Assembly: GCA_017516485.1 (NCBI GenBank)
Contig: JAFXCH010000021.1
Coordinates: forward strand, 62,001 to 126,000
Length of the DNA: 64,000 nt
Source: Clostridia bacterium
Lineage (GTDB): Bacteria; Bacillota; Clostridia; Oscillospirales; Acutalibacteraceae
Direction of reading: 5' to 3'
Within the stretch, counting starts at the first letter, position 1. Each line of letters begins with the position of its first letter. A model generated the notes under the pieces. The model saw nothing but the letters and a program-made list of their open reading frames with translations. It searched no databases and was not told where the DNA came from. A program made the translations under genes and the position numbers. This document shows positions 42,328 to 50,202 of this stretch, in pieces.

Positions 42328-42846
42328 TTAAATTTTCTTTTTTGCAATCTTTTTTATCTTGTTGAACAGCCTGTATTTGCGCTGCTTAACACTGTTTTCG
42401 CTCGTTGCGGTCAGCTCCGCAATCTCTTTATACGTTTTGTTTTCATGTATTATGTAATAAAGCAACTGCTTTTCGTCAGCAGTGAGTTTCTGCTTTAGTA
42501 TGCCTTTCAGCTCTTCCAAGGTTTCTTCGTCGAATATTTCGTCTACCATATCATACTCGTACGGCAAATCTATTTGAGCATAATTAGCAACAAACGTTAC
42601 TTTTGCTTTGTTTTTCTCGGTATATTTTTGCTTTATCAGATTATTGAGAGTAGCATACAGCCACGCCTGCGGATATTCCAGGTCGCCGTCCTGGTCAATC
42701 TTCTTACACAGGATAAGGAAAGTTTCGGAAAGCACTTCTTCCTTTTCCTCTTCTTCTCCTACCAATTTAAGATTACACACCTTACGCAGTTGCGGCTCAT
42801 AAAGCTCCCACAGCTCAGCGCACAACTGCTTTTGCGATTCGTTCAT
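42328..42846 (-). CDS. ECF-type RNA polymerase sigma factor
   Basis: A 172-aa protein with region 2 (LSETFLILCKKIDQDGDLEYPQAWLYATLNNLIKQKY) and region 4 (LLYYIIHENKTYKEIAELTATSENSVKQRKYRLFNKIKK). Both sigma-70 domains are complete, with no region 3. Partner of the membrane protein at 41465. SD GAGGAGT-(TATTGT)-ATG is present. The pair probably senses an envelope signal. Confidence 0.9.
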   Translation of the reverse strand: MNESQKQLCAELWELYEPQLRKVCNLKLVGEEEEKEEVLSETFLILCKKIDQDGDLEYPQAWLYATLNNLIKQKYTEKNKAKVTFVANYAQIDLPYEYDMVDEIFDEETLEELKGILKQKLTADEKQLLYYIIHENKTYKEIAELTATSENSVKQRKYRLFNKIKKIAKKKI

Positions 42847-43020
42847 ACAATAACTCCTCGTTTCATTAATTTTACACTTTAAAGTAGTTATGTGTAATTA
42901 TATACAATTCTGAAGAAAAATGCAAATTTTTGTTGCTTGGTGTCGATTATAAAGTTGTTTACTGTATCAATTTGTGAAAAATAAAGGTGTAAGTTTGTGC
43001 ATAGTGACAAAATTCGACAA

Positions 43021-43061
43021 AGTAGCGTTACCTTTTTGAGGGTTGGATGATATATACTTAC
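43021..43061 (+). promoter_or_regulatory. Candidate ECF-type or dedicated promoter before 43114
   Basis: TTACCT, 17 bases, TATATA reads towards the orphan gene; its upstream half AGCGTTACCTTTTT also occurs before the anti-sigma gene (minus strand, at about 42312-42299). Confidence 0.4.
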
Positions 43062-43113
43062 GCGAAACAATTATACTATCTGCTTCGCTAATACATAATT
43101 GTTGGAGGAAAAT

Positions 43114-43737
43114 ATGTCCAGTTTTGAAATTATCAGTTTAGTGTTTAGTGGCTTGAATTTGCTATCCATTTTCTTTTTTGTTGTGCAAATCGTTTTATCT
43201 AGAAAAGGTGAAAGCAACCATTATGAAGAACAGCGCAGAATAATGACGATAAACGTTATGCACCAATGGAGTTCAGGTTTAAAAAAAGAATTCAAATTAG
43301 CAGAAAAAATTGTACATGGATTTAATGAAAACAAATGTAAAGAGTTATATGATTATAAACCTATATCTGTTAATGAACAAACACATGATTTGTTATGCCA
43401 AATGTGTTCTTTGTCGAATGACACATGCACACACTGCAAAAAAGAAAACAACAACTATATAATTTCAGGAGTACCATTAACAGAGTTACGAGGAAATGTA
43501 ACAAATTATCTTAATGCACTGGAAATAGTAGCAACGGCATGGCAACAAGGAATAGTAGATAAAGAAGTTCTGGAAACGCAATTTTCATACTTACATACAC
43601 CTGGAAGCAAATCAGCTTTGCATAACTATAGGAAAGTAGCAGGTGGAGGCAACTCATTCCCCATGCTCGATAAGTTCTACCAACAGATTGAATCAAATCA
43701 CACGTTAAATGTAACACCCAAAAAAACTCAAAAATAA
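43114..43737 (+). CDS. Orphan membrane-anchored protein with a CxxC-x6-CxxC cluster
   Basis: A 207-aa protein: N-terminal helix (residues 6-29, ISLVFSGLNLLSIFFFVVQIVL), then a cytoplasmic helical domain. At about residues 94-107 CQMCSLSNDTCTHC could bind zinc. Overall it is reminiscent of DUF4760-type single-helix proteins, but I cannot assign it. It is distinctly more AT-rich than its neighbours and lies on the opposite strand to the prophage, just outside its lysis end. SD TTGGAGGAAAAT fits ATG 43114. It ends at a terminator. Could be a phage cargo gene or a host defence gene. Confidence 0.75.
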   Translation: MSSFEIISLVFSGLNLLSIFFFVVQIVLSRKGESNHYEEQRRIMTINVMHQWSSGLKKEFKLAEKIVHGFNENKCKELYDYKPISVNEQTHDLLCQMCSLSNDTCTHCKKENNNYIISGVPLTELRGNVTNYLNALEIVATAWQQGIVDKEVLETQFSYLHTPGSKSALHNYRKVAGGGNSFPMLDKFYQQIESNHTLNVTPKKTQK

Positions 43738-43738
43738 A

Positions 43739-43780
43739 AATATGCCGTCTCCTATATAAAAGAGACGGCATATTTATTTT
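43739..43780. terminator. Terminator after the orphan gene
   Basis: ATATGCCGTCTC/GAGACGGCATAT stem with a 10-base loop, then TTTATTTTATC. Works in both directions. Confidence 0.9.
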
Positions 43781-43831
43781 ATCTATCTATCCTCATGTTA
43801 AATCACCAATTCTTTCTTTTATTTTATTATG

Positions 43832-43861
43832 TTATATAATAAGCTTTTTAGTTATTTTCAT
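43832..43861 (-). CDS. Nine-codon micro-ORF with a perfect ribosome site
   Basis: On the minus strand AAAGGAGGTGAT, complementary to the full anti-SD of 16S rRNA, is 8 bases from an ATG opening MKITKKLII and a stop (a second ATG two codons earlier overlaps the SD). Such a strong site on such a short frame suggests a leader peptide or tiny expressed peptide. No downstream gene on the same strand follows before the terminator at 43739. Confidence 0.35.
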   Translation of the reverse strand: MKITKKLII

Positions 43862-43959
43862 ATTCATCACCTCCTTTATATCCTTCCATTATATATATTT
43901 TACTGACCATCAAAAAGTAACGCACAAAAGTTAAAAATTCACAAAAAATTAACATTTTT

Positions 43960-43998
43960 AAAAAGCCATCCGTATTTTTGAAAACGGGTAGCTTTTAC
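43960..43998 (-). terminator. Terminator of the prophage late operon
   Basis: On the minus strand AAAAGCTACCCGT pairs (with two G-U or mismatched positions) with ACGGATGGCTTTT and is followed by TAAAAATG; located 22 bases after the holin stop. Confidence 0.72.
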
Positions 43999-44019
43999 TG
44001 TGTTTATCTATTCTGTTTT

Positions 44020-44268
44020 TTAATTCGGCTTATCGTATTTCATTGCTCTGTCGGAGTCGGAGACACCTTTGGTTGTCGGGTCGACTACGATGCCGAACTG
44101 TGCGAGCACTGCGACGAGTGCGAGGAAAAGATTCTGTACTGTGTCCTGCGTGATTGACGGCGCAATTCCCACAAGTGCAAGCACTGAATAAACAAAGGTT
44201 ATCACTACGGGGATTGTCGCAATCCAGAACGAGGGCTGTTTGAGTCTTACCTTCCAATTGATTTTCAT
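44020..44268 (-). CDS. Phage holin, phi LC3 family
   Basis: An 82-aa protein: MKINWKVRLKQPSFWIATIP start, two hydrophobic helices (about 14-34 and 45-62) and a polar tail ending VSDSDRAMKYDKPN. The NWKVR-x-K-x-P-x-FW start and the VDPTTKGVSDS-x-RA tail are the family signature. It forms membrane lesions that let the endolysin out. Last gene of the late operon. Confidence 0.95.
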   Translation of the reverse strand: MKINWKVRLKQPSFWIATIPVVITFVYSVLALVGIAPSITQDTVQNLFLALVAVLAQFGIVVDPTTKGVSDSDRAMKYDKPN

Positions 44269-44285
44269 AATATCACTCCTTTAAA

Positions 44286-44540
44286 TTACTTTAAAATAAA
44301 ACTTACGAATGCTGTTGCGGCGGCACCGATGAGGGCAAATACGAGCTTGTCCCACATCGTACCGGGTCTGCTCTGCATCTGAATAACGCTTGCCTTCAGC
44401 TCGCCGAGGGTAACGAGTATGTTGTCGAGCTTGGTTGTGACCGTTGCAAGCTCCTCGTTAAATTGGTTTCTGCTCTTAAAAAGTGCCTCGATGTTTTCTT
44501 CTGCTTTCAGAAGGCGGTGCTCAATTTCTTCTATCGTCAT
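44286..44540 (-). CDS. XhlA-like lysis-associated membrane protein
   Basis: An 84-aa protein with an N-terminal coiled coil (residues 1-58) and one C-terminal helix (LVFALIGAAATAFVSFILK), the layout of haemolysin XhlA in Bacillus prophage PBSX. It lies between endolysin and holin genes, each within 20 bases, and probably assists lysis. Confidence 0.85.
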   Translation of the reverse strand: MTIEEIEHRLLKAEENIEALFKSRNQFNEELATVTTKLDNILVTLGELKASVIQMQSRPGTMWDKLVFALIGAAATAFVSFILK

Positions 44541-44541
44541 T

Positions 44542-45186
44542 TCACTTCACACCCCCTGCGTAAGCAACAAAGCCTGCTTTGGTTGTGCCGGCGGCAGAGT
44601 ATGTGACAAGGTAGCAGTTGTCGACTATTGCAACGCAGGTTGCTGATTCTCTCGCATCAAGTGAGCCGATGCTGTTCTTGCCTGCCTTGCAGTCTGCAAC
44701 AGTCTGATAGACCTTTTCGGGTGTGCTGCCGTTCTTCCACGGTTTCGCCATAAAATCACCTTCTTTGTCGCTGAATTTCTCCCAGTTAATAACGCTGTTG
44801 GGATTGATGAGATTCTTGCCGTAACCCCAAGTTTTGGAGCTTTGCACTTCAATATGCAGATGAGCACCATAGCTATTGCCCGTGTTGCCCATTCTGCCGA
44901 GTATCTGACCGCTGACAATTCTGTCGCCGACCTTTACTGCAGGCTTATCCGCCATATGAGCGTAAAGAATACTGCGGTTGTCGTCGGTGCGGAATACAAT
45001 GTGGTTGCCGTAGCTTGAACCGCAGGAATTGACACGGGTAATCATACCATCTGTGCAGGCAACAAGTATGCGGCCAGTGTCGCATACTCTGTCAACACCT
45101 GTGTGGTAGCCGAGCTTCCAATTGCCTTTCTTCTTGTACTCTGTTGTCTGTCGAGATATTGCCCTGAAAGGTGAACGATACATCAT
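44542..45186 (-). CDS. Endolysin: M23 peptidase with a C-terminal wall-binding-like domain
   Basis: A 214-aa protein. The M23 zinc sites are GYHTGVD (His and Asp near residue 28) and HLHIEV (H-x-H near residue 112). A linker at 145-155 leads to a C-terminal domain (KPWKNGSTPEKVYQ...SIGSLDARESATCV), likely SH3-like and wall-binding. It cleaves peptide cross-links. Translation is coupled to the 25-aa ORF (ATGA overlap), with GAGGTG upstream. Confidence 0.9.
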   Translation of the reverse strand: MMYRSPFRAISRQTTEYKKKGNWKLGYHTGVDRVCDTGRILVACTDGMITRVNSCGSSYGNHIVFRTDDNRSILYAHMADKPAVKVGDRIVSGQILGRMGNTGNSYGAHLHIEVQSSKTWGYGKNLINPNSVINWEKFSDKEGDFMAKPWKNGSTPEKVYQTVADCKAGKNSIGSLDARESATCVAIVDNCYLVTYSAAGTTKAGFVAYAGGVK

Positions 45187-45260
45187 CCGAACATCACCTC
45201 AAGAATATGAATAAAATATGCTATGTAAAGTGGAAAAACTGTAAATAATGCGTGTATCAT
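45183..45260 (-). CDS. Tiny hydrophobic phage ORF (25 aa)
   Basis: MIHALFTVFPLYIAYFIHIL..., 25 residues, almost entirely hydrophobic, with SD AAGGTGAGGTGAC upstream. Its start overlaps the stop of the preceding gene (ATGA at 45260-45257), and its stop overlaps the endolysin start (ATGA at 45186-45183). This double coupling in the lysis module supports a real small membrane peptide, perhaps an antiholin-like or lysis-timing factor. Confidence 0.6.
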   Translation of the reverse strand: MIHALFTVFPLYIAYFIHILEVMFG

Positions 45261-45565
45261 ATTGTCACCTCACCTTCTGAATTTTTGTTTCGGGGAATAG
45301 CATAAAAGTCTCTCGGGTTTGCGACAAAATCATAATTAGCGGCACAAGTAGCCGTATATGTTGACGGTCTAAAGCCAAGAATAATTTTGCCTGTTTCTTC
45401 CCAAGTTTCCTCGTCATATTCAGGCATATCACAGTTATTATCGTGCAGAATGTAACCGTCGTTTGCTTTAACTGTGTACACTTTGAATACACCGTCAAGC
45501 AATTTTTTTTGCATTGTGGTATTTTCAATCAAAGTCGGATTTACATCTTCATAAGTTATAACCAT
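45257..45565 (-). CDS. Phage hypothetical protein (102 aa)
   Basis: A 102-aa acidic protein, MVITYEDVNPTLIENTTMQK..., rich in Y, D and N, with SD AAAGGAGTG 5 bases before the ATG at 45565. The sequence resembles short baseplate- or fibre-associated proteins by composition only; no family recognised. ATGA-coupled to the 25-aa ORF. Confidence 0.75.
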   Translation of the reverse strand: MVITYEDVNPTLIENTTMQKKLLDGVFKVYTVKANDGYILHDNNCDMPEYDEETWEETGKIILGFRPSTYTATCAANYDFVANPRDFYAIPRNKNSEGEVTI

Positions 45566-45578
45566 TTTTAACACTCCT

Positions 45579-46148
45579 TTACATAGACCAACCGATACTG
45601 AATACATAATCAATCCAAGTCATACCGCCTGGAGCGGTGTCGCCGTCGGCTTCAAGTAACGATATCACTTCATTTGATAATGTTGCTGAATAGTAATATT
45701 CGTACTCAGTCCCCATATAGTTATATAAGCCTAACAGTATACTTTTAGCACTTTCCAGAGTTAAGGTTCTCACTTGACACACGAAATTGCATTTTATCGT
45801 TTCAGGTACAACCTTTAAATTTTCAAGCTGAGGATTCCAAGTACTCGCCTCTATACTATCTGCGGAGCTGAAGTCCAAAGTTTCAATTGTACGCAGTCTG
45901 CCGCTTCCTTGCAGCATGCCTGTCCAAGCAATCACGTTTTGAGTGTTTGAAAGATATACGCTATTCAGCGCTGCACAAGCACTAAAAGCTCTGTTCAGAG
46001 TTTTAAAGCTCTCACAATCCAAGGTAATAGAAGTGATAGTGCTTTTACCCCAAAAACTAACGCCTGTTATGTTATCTTTGAACCATTTTATGCCGTTTAC
46101 CTTTTCGATAAGTCTTTCAACTTTACCTTTTAATGTCGCAAGGCTCAT
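45579..46148 (-). CDS. Leucine-rich-repeat-like phage tail-accessory protein
   Basis: A 189-aa protein. Residues 35-125 contain a repeated pattern (ITSITLDCESFKTLNRAFSACAALNSVYLS, TIETLDFSSADSIEASTW, LENLKVV), similar to BspA-type leucine-rich repeats, which would form a curved binding surface. This is a plausible receptor-binding or attachment protein. It overlaps the preceding gene by 4 bases (ATGA). Confidence 0.7.
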   Translation of the reverse strand: MSLATLKGKVERLIEKVNGIKWFKDNITGVSFWGKSTITSITLDCESFKTLNRAFSACAALNSVYLSNTQNVIAWTGMLQGSGRLRTIETLDFSSADSIEASTWNPQLENLKVVPETIKCNFVCQVRTLTLESAKSILLGLYNYMGTEYEYYYSATLSNEVISLLEADGDTAPGGMTWIDYVFSIGWSM

Positions 46149-46939
46149 TCGTCAAGCACCCCCGATTCGTCAATCATTGCTTCGATTTCGTCAAGTGAGC
46201 CGTTGATTGCGGCTGTGACGTAGGTTTCCATTTTGTTTTGCGTTACTCCGAGCGGAATAATAATAGGGTCTTTGGGAACTGGTACGCCAAAACCACTTTC
46301 ATCCGCCGAAAGATTGATTTTTATTTCACTGTCGGTTTTTTCAACGCTCGATATTACATCTCCGTCATTGACGTAGCGAAGTTTGAAACCTCTGTGCTTA
46401 AGTCTTGTCGAAGCGCTACCGCCACCGGGAATTATAGAGAAACCACCTTCGGGGGATTCATATTCATCAGCGTCACAATGAAGATTGTCAAGAGTCTTTT
46501 GGTTTTCGTGCGTGTGTATTTTGTCCGTCCAATCCTTTATTTTTGCCCAAATGCGCGCTAAAAGGTTGGGCCTGGAGTCTGCTTCTACTTCAACTCCGTT
46601 GATACTCTGCGTGATAAAACCGCTCACAACGGGAGATTTGGTGATAATTTGAGGCTCTGCGGTATCATATTCTGTTACGTAACCGACTATCTGAAAAGAA
46701 ATCGCACCCTCTACCGTAAGCTGATTGGTCAAGAGGATGGAAAATGTGCTGTTTTCTTCGTTATAGGTACCTTCAATTGGTATCTTATCACCTGCGGCAG
46801 TACCGACTTCAGCTGTTAAAAAATCGCACTTCGCCAACTCTGGCGAAAGTGCGAAAATAATCTTTGTATTATTATGTTCACCAGATCTACCGACGTTACC
46901 AACAGTTGAGTCGGTGAAATCAACATTAATCGTTTTCAG
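46145..46939 (-). CDS. Phage tail/baseplate accessory protein, probable CTG start
   Basis: A 264-aa protein when started at the CTG at 46939: (M)KTINVDFTDSTVGNVG..., followed by ...LSPELAKCDFLTAEVG. The region upstream of the first ATG (46837) is clearly protein-like and in frame. A TAG blocks the frame five codons above, and the only possible start there is CTG (or ATT), with GAGGAGGT spaced 8 bases from it. Middle part IWAKIKDWTDKIHTHENQKT resembles linker regions of baseplate upper proteins (BppU-like N-termini). It overlaps the 64-aa gene by 14 bases. Confidence 0.75.
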   Translation of the reverse strand: MKTINVDFTDSTVGNVGRSGEHNNTKIIFALSPELAKCDFLTAEVGTAAGDKIPIEGTYNEENSTFSILLTNQLTVEGAISFQIVGYVTEYDTAEPQIITKSPVVSGFITQSINGVEVEADSRPNLLARIWAKIKDWTDKIHTHENQKTLDNLHCDADEYESPEGGFSIIPGGGSASTRLKHRGFKLRYVNDGDVISSVEKTDSEIKINLSADESGFGVPVPKDPIIIPLGVTQNKMETYVTAAINGSLDEIEAMIDESGVLDE

Positions 46940-47120
46940 CGGAAACTACCTCCTCGCTTATTCTGTTTTCTTCGCATACTGTGAGCAGATGAGCCACCGC
47001 CTGGCGTGCGCCGGCAACAGCGTTAAGGTTTGCTTTTGCCTGTTCAACAGCTTTTTCTGCCGCTTTCTGCTGCGTTTCAAGCTCTTTTGCGTATGCTTCA
47101 ATATCTGTTTTGTTAAGCAT
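46926..47120 (-). CDS. Small coiled-coil phage protein (64 aa)
   Basis: A 64-aa helical protein, MLNKTDIEAYAKELETQQKA..., ending in an acidic tail. Predicted coiled coil over most of the length. Its ATG overlaps the preceding spike stop (TAATG), and its last codons hold the SD for the next gene. Probably a structural or assembly accessory. Confidence 0.8.
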   Translation of the reverse strand: MLNKTDIEAYAKELETQQKAAEKAVEQAKANLNAVAGARQAVAHLLTVCEENRISEEVVSAEND

Positions 47121-49813
47121 TATTTTTTCACCTCTGTATCAAATTTGGTTGCAAGCTCCTGAATAGCTTTCCAAGCCAGAGCTATCATTGAATAAAGGTC
47201 TATGTGCTTACCGTCTGAGCTTATAACTTCTTCGGGTGTGTTGTAGCCGTCGCCGATAACAAGGCCGTATCGGGGGGGCAGTTCATTTTTTGATTCGTTG
47301 CGAAGTTCGGACTTGTAATTGTAAGAATAAATGCCTGATCCACAAACCTTTTCAAGCATATTTGATGCAGGCTTTATGTTGGTTTTAAGTGACATTTCAG
47401 AAGAGCCTTCAATTCTTTCCGCAACAATACCACCGCCCCAATACAACTTATCTGCACCTAACTCAAGTCGGCCTGATGTTTCGCTTCCCGCCTTTCCTTG
47501 CAAAACTACAAGTGCTTCGCCATCTGACGCGAAACAATCAAGTCTGCACATTATGGTTTCTTGATCGTCCAATAATTCTAATGCTGCTGTTGGTTTTGCA
47601 CGACTCTCTTTTATTATTACATTATACCAACCTGCATAAAAATCAGAATGTGCAGTATGTGGCTCTACAGCCACACACCACTGTACAGCTCCTTTAGGAA
47701 TTGCAATATTAGAAAACGTAAATCTGTCATGGTTTTTGCTTTCGTCCCAATAATTGACCAACACATAAGACTCTGATGAAATAAGTGGACCGTCTTCTTC
47801 GGTAGTATAAGCAAAATAATATTTTGTCCATCCGTATTTTCCTGCTGTGAATTCTATAAAAAGCTTTGTTATACCTGACGTATAACGAAGCCTTGAAAGT
47901 GGTATCAACTTTTTTTCGTTCATTATCACAACATCATATGTTCTTCCATCAATATTTTTTTTCGTCGTTGCCAAGTTATTTGAAGCATAATCTACGTTCT
48001 CGGTATAAGAAAGATATCCAACACCGGGTTTGAGCATTCCATACATATCGCCTGTATATCGTATGTGTCTGTAACCTTCAAACTGATTAGATGATGTTGT
48101 TATAATTCCGTTTGCATACAGATTATTTTCAAGTTCGATATCACCGTTATACAGAACCAAGTCTCCGATAATACCTATGCTTGTTGAGTTACCCAAAGAT
48201 GCTGCGCCAATATTTATTGAAACAGTACCATTTTCATTTGACAGGGAAATATTATCAGATGTGATAGATGTAGTACCGACACCTTCATATTCCCACATTG
48301 AAATCGTGGAAAATGTTTTGCCGCTTGAGTTATCCACTTTAATTGAAGCTGTGGCATACTCATCAGCATCTGATGCAAAATCTTCATTACTGATTTTGAG
48401 CGTTGCTGTATCGGAACCGTTAGCGTTTTTAAACTTTACTTTGATATTACCTGTTACACCGAGAGAGCCGTTCTCATCCGTGCCGAAAATCATTTCTTCA
48501 GATTTGTCGAAAATCTGAATCATACCGTTGTAAATCTTAACACCTTCGGCAGAAATGCTCGTTACGTGCTCGATATCCAAATGATCAGGGTCGTAGAGAT
48601 CTTCAAACTTGAGGTCGATTTTATCGCTCAATGCTTGTATCGTTGTTCTCATACCGTCGGCATCTTCAACGATGCCGCGTATCAAACCAGCCTGATAATC
48701 AACCTCGAGTGCAAGCTTTTTCATTTGTTTTTTTGTTGAGCCTGCAATAGTGAAATTGGTTTCACCTTGCGTCTGCGTAGCAGCACCGATGTTTGACCTT
48801 ATTCGGGAATTGGAAGAGATGTTGAGGATAACAGTTTCAAACGTGCTGCCGTCTTTTTTCTCGACCGTTATAACATCACCGAGGTCGTATATGTAATCGT
48901 CAATGAAATCTGTTACGCTGAACGGGATAATTGACCTACCGATTATGTTCTGTGCAACGTCGGCGATTATATCTGCTCTTATTGCAGGTGTGCCGGCAGC
49001 GTTGGCAATAGCACCGTCGACAAAGGGGTTATCGTCAATGCGCCAATTTACAGCCGAATCCGTCGCACCTTCAGGGTAAACGATATCATCAGTATAAGTT
49101 GAGTGTCCGAGTGTAACAGCTGTTATTTCGCCGAATTTCGGTTCTTGAGATACTGTTTTATAGTACCATTTACTTACGGTCTTGCCGGTGCTTTCGGGCT
49201 TGAATATTCTCAAGCCGCCCTCACGTGATATAACTGCAAGACAGCCGCTCAATTCTGCAATGCGTGCGATAATCTCTCTGTCGCTTATACTTGCAGCTGA
49301 ATTCGGTGCAGAGAGTAAAGTTTTGTTCGCAAACGGAAACGATGTCGTCTCGAGTTCGACACCGTGCCGCTCACATATATGTTGGACAAAATTCAGGATT
49401 GTGCACGGATAATCAATATCATTAACAAATGACGTATCGAAGCGAGATGAACGGTCAGTTCCTTTGAATTTGATTGTACGTTTTGTCAGCTCATTGGTGA
49501 TGTTATCATCCGTGGCCGAGAAGATACCCATAGGTACCCACTCGGTTTCGCCGTCGATTTCAAAACCTCTGTATACGGTTATCTCCCTGCCATTGAGTGA
49601 AATATTGCTGTCACGATTGAGCAGCTCAAACTCACACGTTTTTGCCGGGAATACACCTATCAGCCGCTCAGCAGAATGACTGATTTTTGGAAATGACATA
49701 AGGGCGGTTTCACCCGTATAGGTTACGCCGCCCACTACTATTTTGGATTTAGGTCGCCTGACTATTGAGTCGGCAATATGTGCTGTGTATTTATCGGAAA
49801 CATTGTTGTACAT
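47120..49813 (-). CDS. Phage tail tip/spike protein with a C-terminal S74 chaperone domain
   Basis: An 897-aa protein. The N-terminal 350 residues resemble tail-associated (Tal/hub) proteins (AERLIGVFPAKTCEFELLN, VYRGFEIDGETEWVPMGIF). The middle is a fibre-like beta region. The C-terminus, SLKTNIKPASNMLEKV, then RYGLVIGDGYNTPEEV and DLYSMIALAWKAIQEL, is a peptidase S74 intramolecular chaperone, which cuts itself off after the fibre trimerises. ATG 49813 has GAGGAGG 7 bases upstream. Likely receptor-binding and wall-penetrating part. Confidence 0.87.
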   Translation of the reverse strand: MYNNVSDKYTAHIADSIVRRPKSKIVVGGVTYTGETALMSFPKISHSAERLIGVFPAKTCEFELLNRDSNISLNGREITVYRGFEIDGETEWVPMGIFSATDDNITNELTKRTIKFKGTDRSSRFDTSFVNDIDYPCTILNFVQHICERHGVELETTSFPFANKTLLSAPNSAASISDREIIARIAELSGCLAVISREGGLRIFKPESTGKTVSKWYYKTVSQEPKFGEITAVTLGHSTYTDDIVYPEGATDSAVNWRIDDNPFVDGAIANAAGTPAIRADIIADVAQNIIGRSIIPFSVTDFIDDYIYDLGDVITVEKKDGSTFETVILNISSNSRIRSNIGAATQTQGETNFTIAGSTKKQMKKLALEVDYQAGLIRGIVEDADGMRTTIQALSDKIDLKFEDLYDPDHLDIEHVTSISAEGVKIYNGMIQIFDKSEEMIFGTDENGSLGVTGNIKVKFKNANGSDTATLKISNEDFASDADEYATASIKVDNSSGKTFSTISMWEYEGVGTTSITSDNISLSNENGTVSINIGAASLGNSTSIGIIGDLVLYNGDIELENNLYANGIITTSSNQFEGYRHIRYTGDMYGMLKPGVGYLSYTENVDYASNNLATTKKNIDGRTYDVVIMNEKKLIPLSRLRYTSGITKLFIEFTAGKYGWTKYYFAYTTEEDGPLISSESYVLVNYWDESKNHDRFTFSNIAIPKGAVQWCVAVEPHTAHSDFYAGWYNVIIKESRAKPTAALELLDDQETIMCRLDCFASDGEALVVLQGKAGSETSGRLELGADKLYWGGGIVAERIEGSSEMSLKTNIKPASNMLEKVCGSGIYSYNYKSELRNESKNELPPRYGLVIGDGYNTPEEVISSDGKHIDLYSMIALAWKAIQELATKFDTEVKK

Positions 49814-49824
49814 ATTCCGCCTCC

Positions 49825-50199
49825 TCAATTTGGTATTGTCTGGATGAATCGCAGCTCAAAAGAATCACATACAAATTCGCCGTTTACCAGCATGTGTGCT
49901 TTGATTGCATCTGCTACAGGGTACATAGTCTTAGTAAGTCTTTCGCCCGCTCGCAGGTCATAAAAATTAACCGTACATTCGTCAAGTGCTCTGACAGCGA
50001 GAATCGTGCGAATTTCAGCCTCTGTTTTCCCTTTTTCAAAGCGTAGAGTAATTTTATCTCTTTCGGGCAAAACCTCGCGGAACATAACGTTTTCATCTGT
50101 TGCACCGCTTCCTGCACCGTCGGTCTGCGGATATTCCCAAGACATACCGTCAGCGACAAGCGTTATATTGCCGTTGATAACAACTTCATATTTTTGCAT
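49825..50199 (-). CDS. Phage tail protein (124 aa)
   Basis: A 124-aa protein, MQKYEVVINGNITLVADGMS..., ending SFELRFIQTIPN. It lies between tape measure and tail tip, where the distal tail protein or a short tail-completion protein is encoded. The length is too small for a full Dit, so I call it only tail protein. SD GGAGGT lies 7 bases before the ATG. Confidence 0.8.
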   Translation of the reverse strand: MQKYEVVINGNITLVADGMSWEYPQTDGAGSGATDENVMFREVLPERDKITLRFEKGKTEAEIRTILAVRALDECTVNFYDLRAGERLTKTMYPVADAIKAHMLVNGEFVCDSFELRFIQTIPN

Positions 50200-50202
50200 A
50201 CG

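Noticed and set aside
43780-44019. Prophage attachment site
   Set aside because: No tRNA end or repeat could be tied to the other end, which is outside the window.
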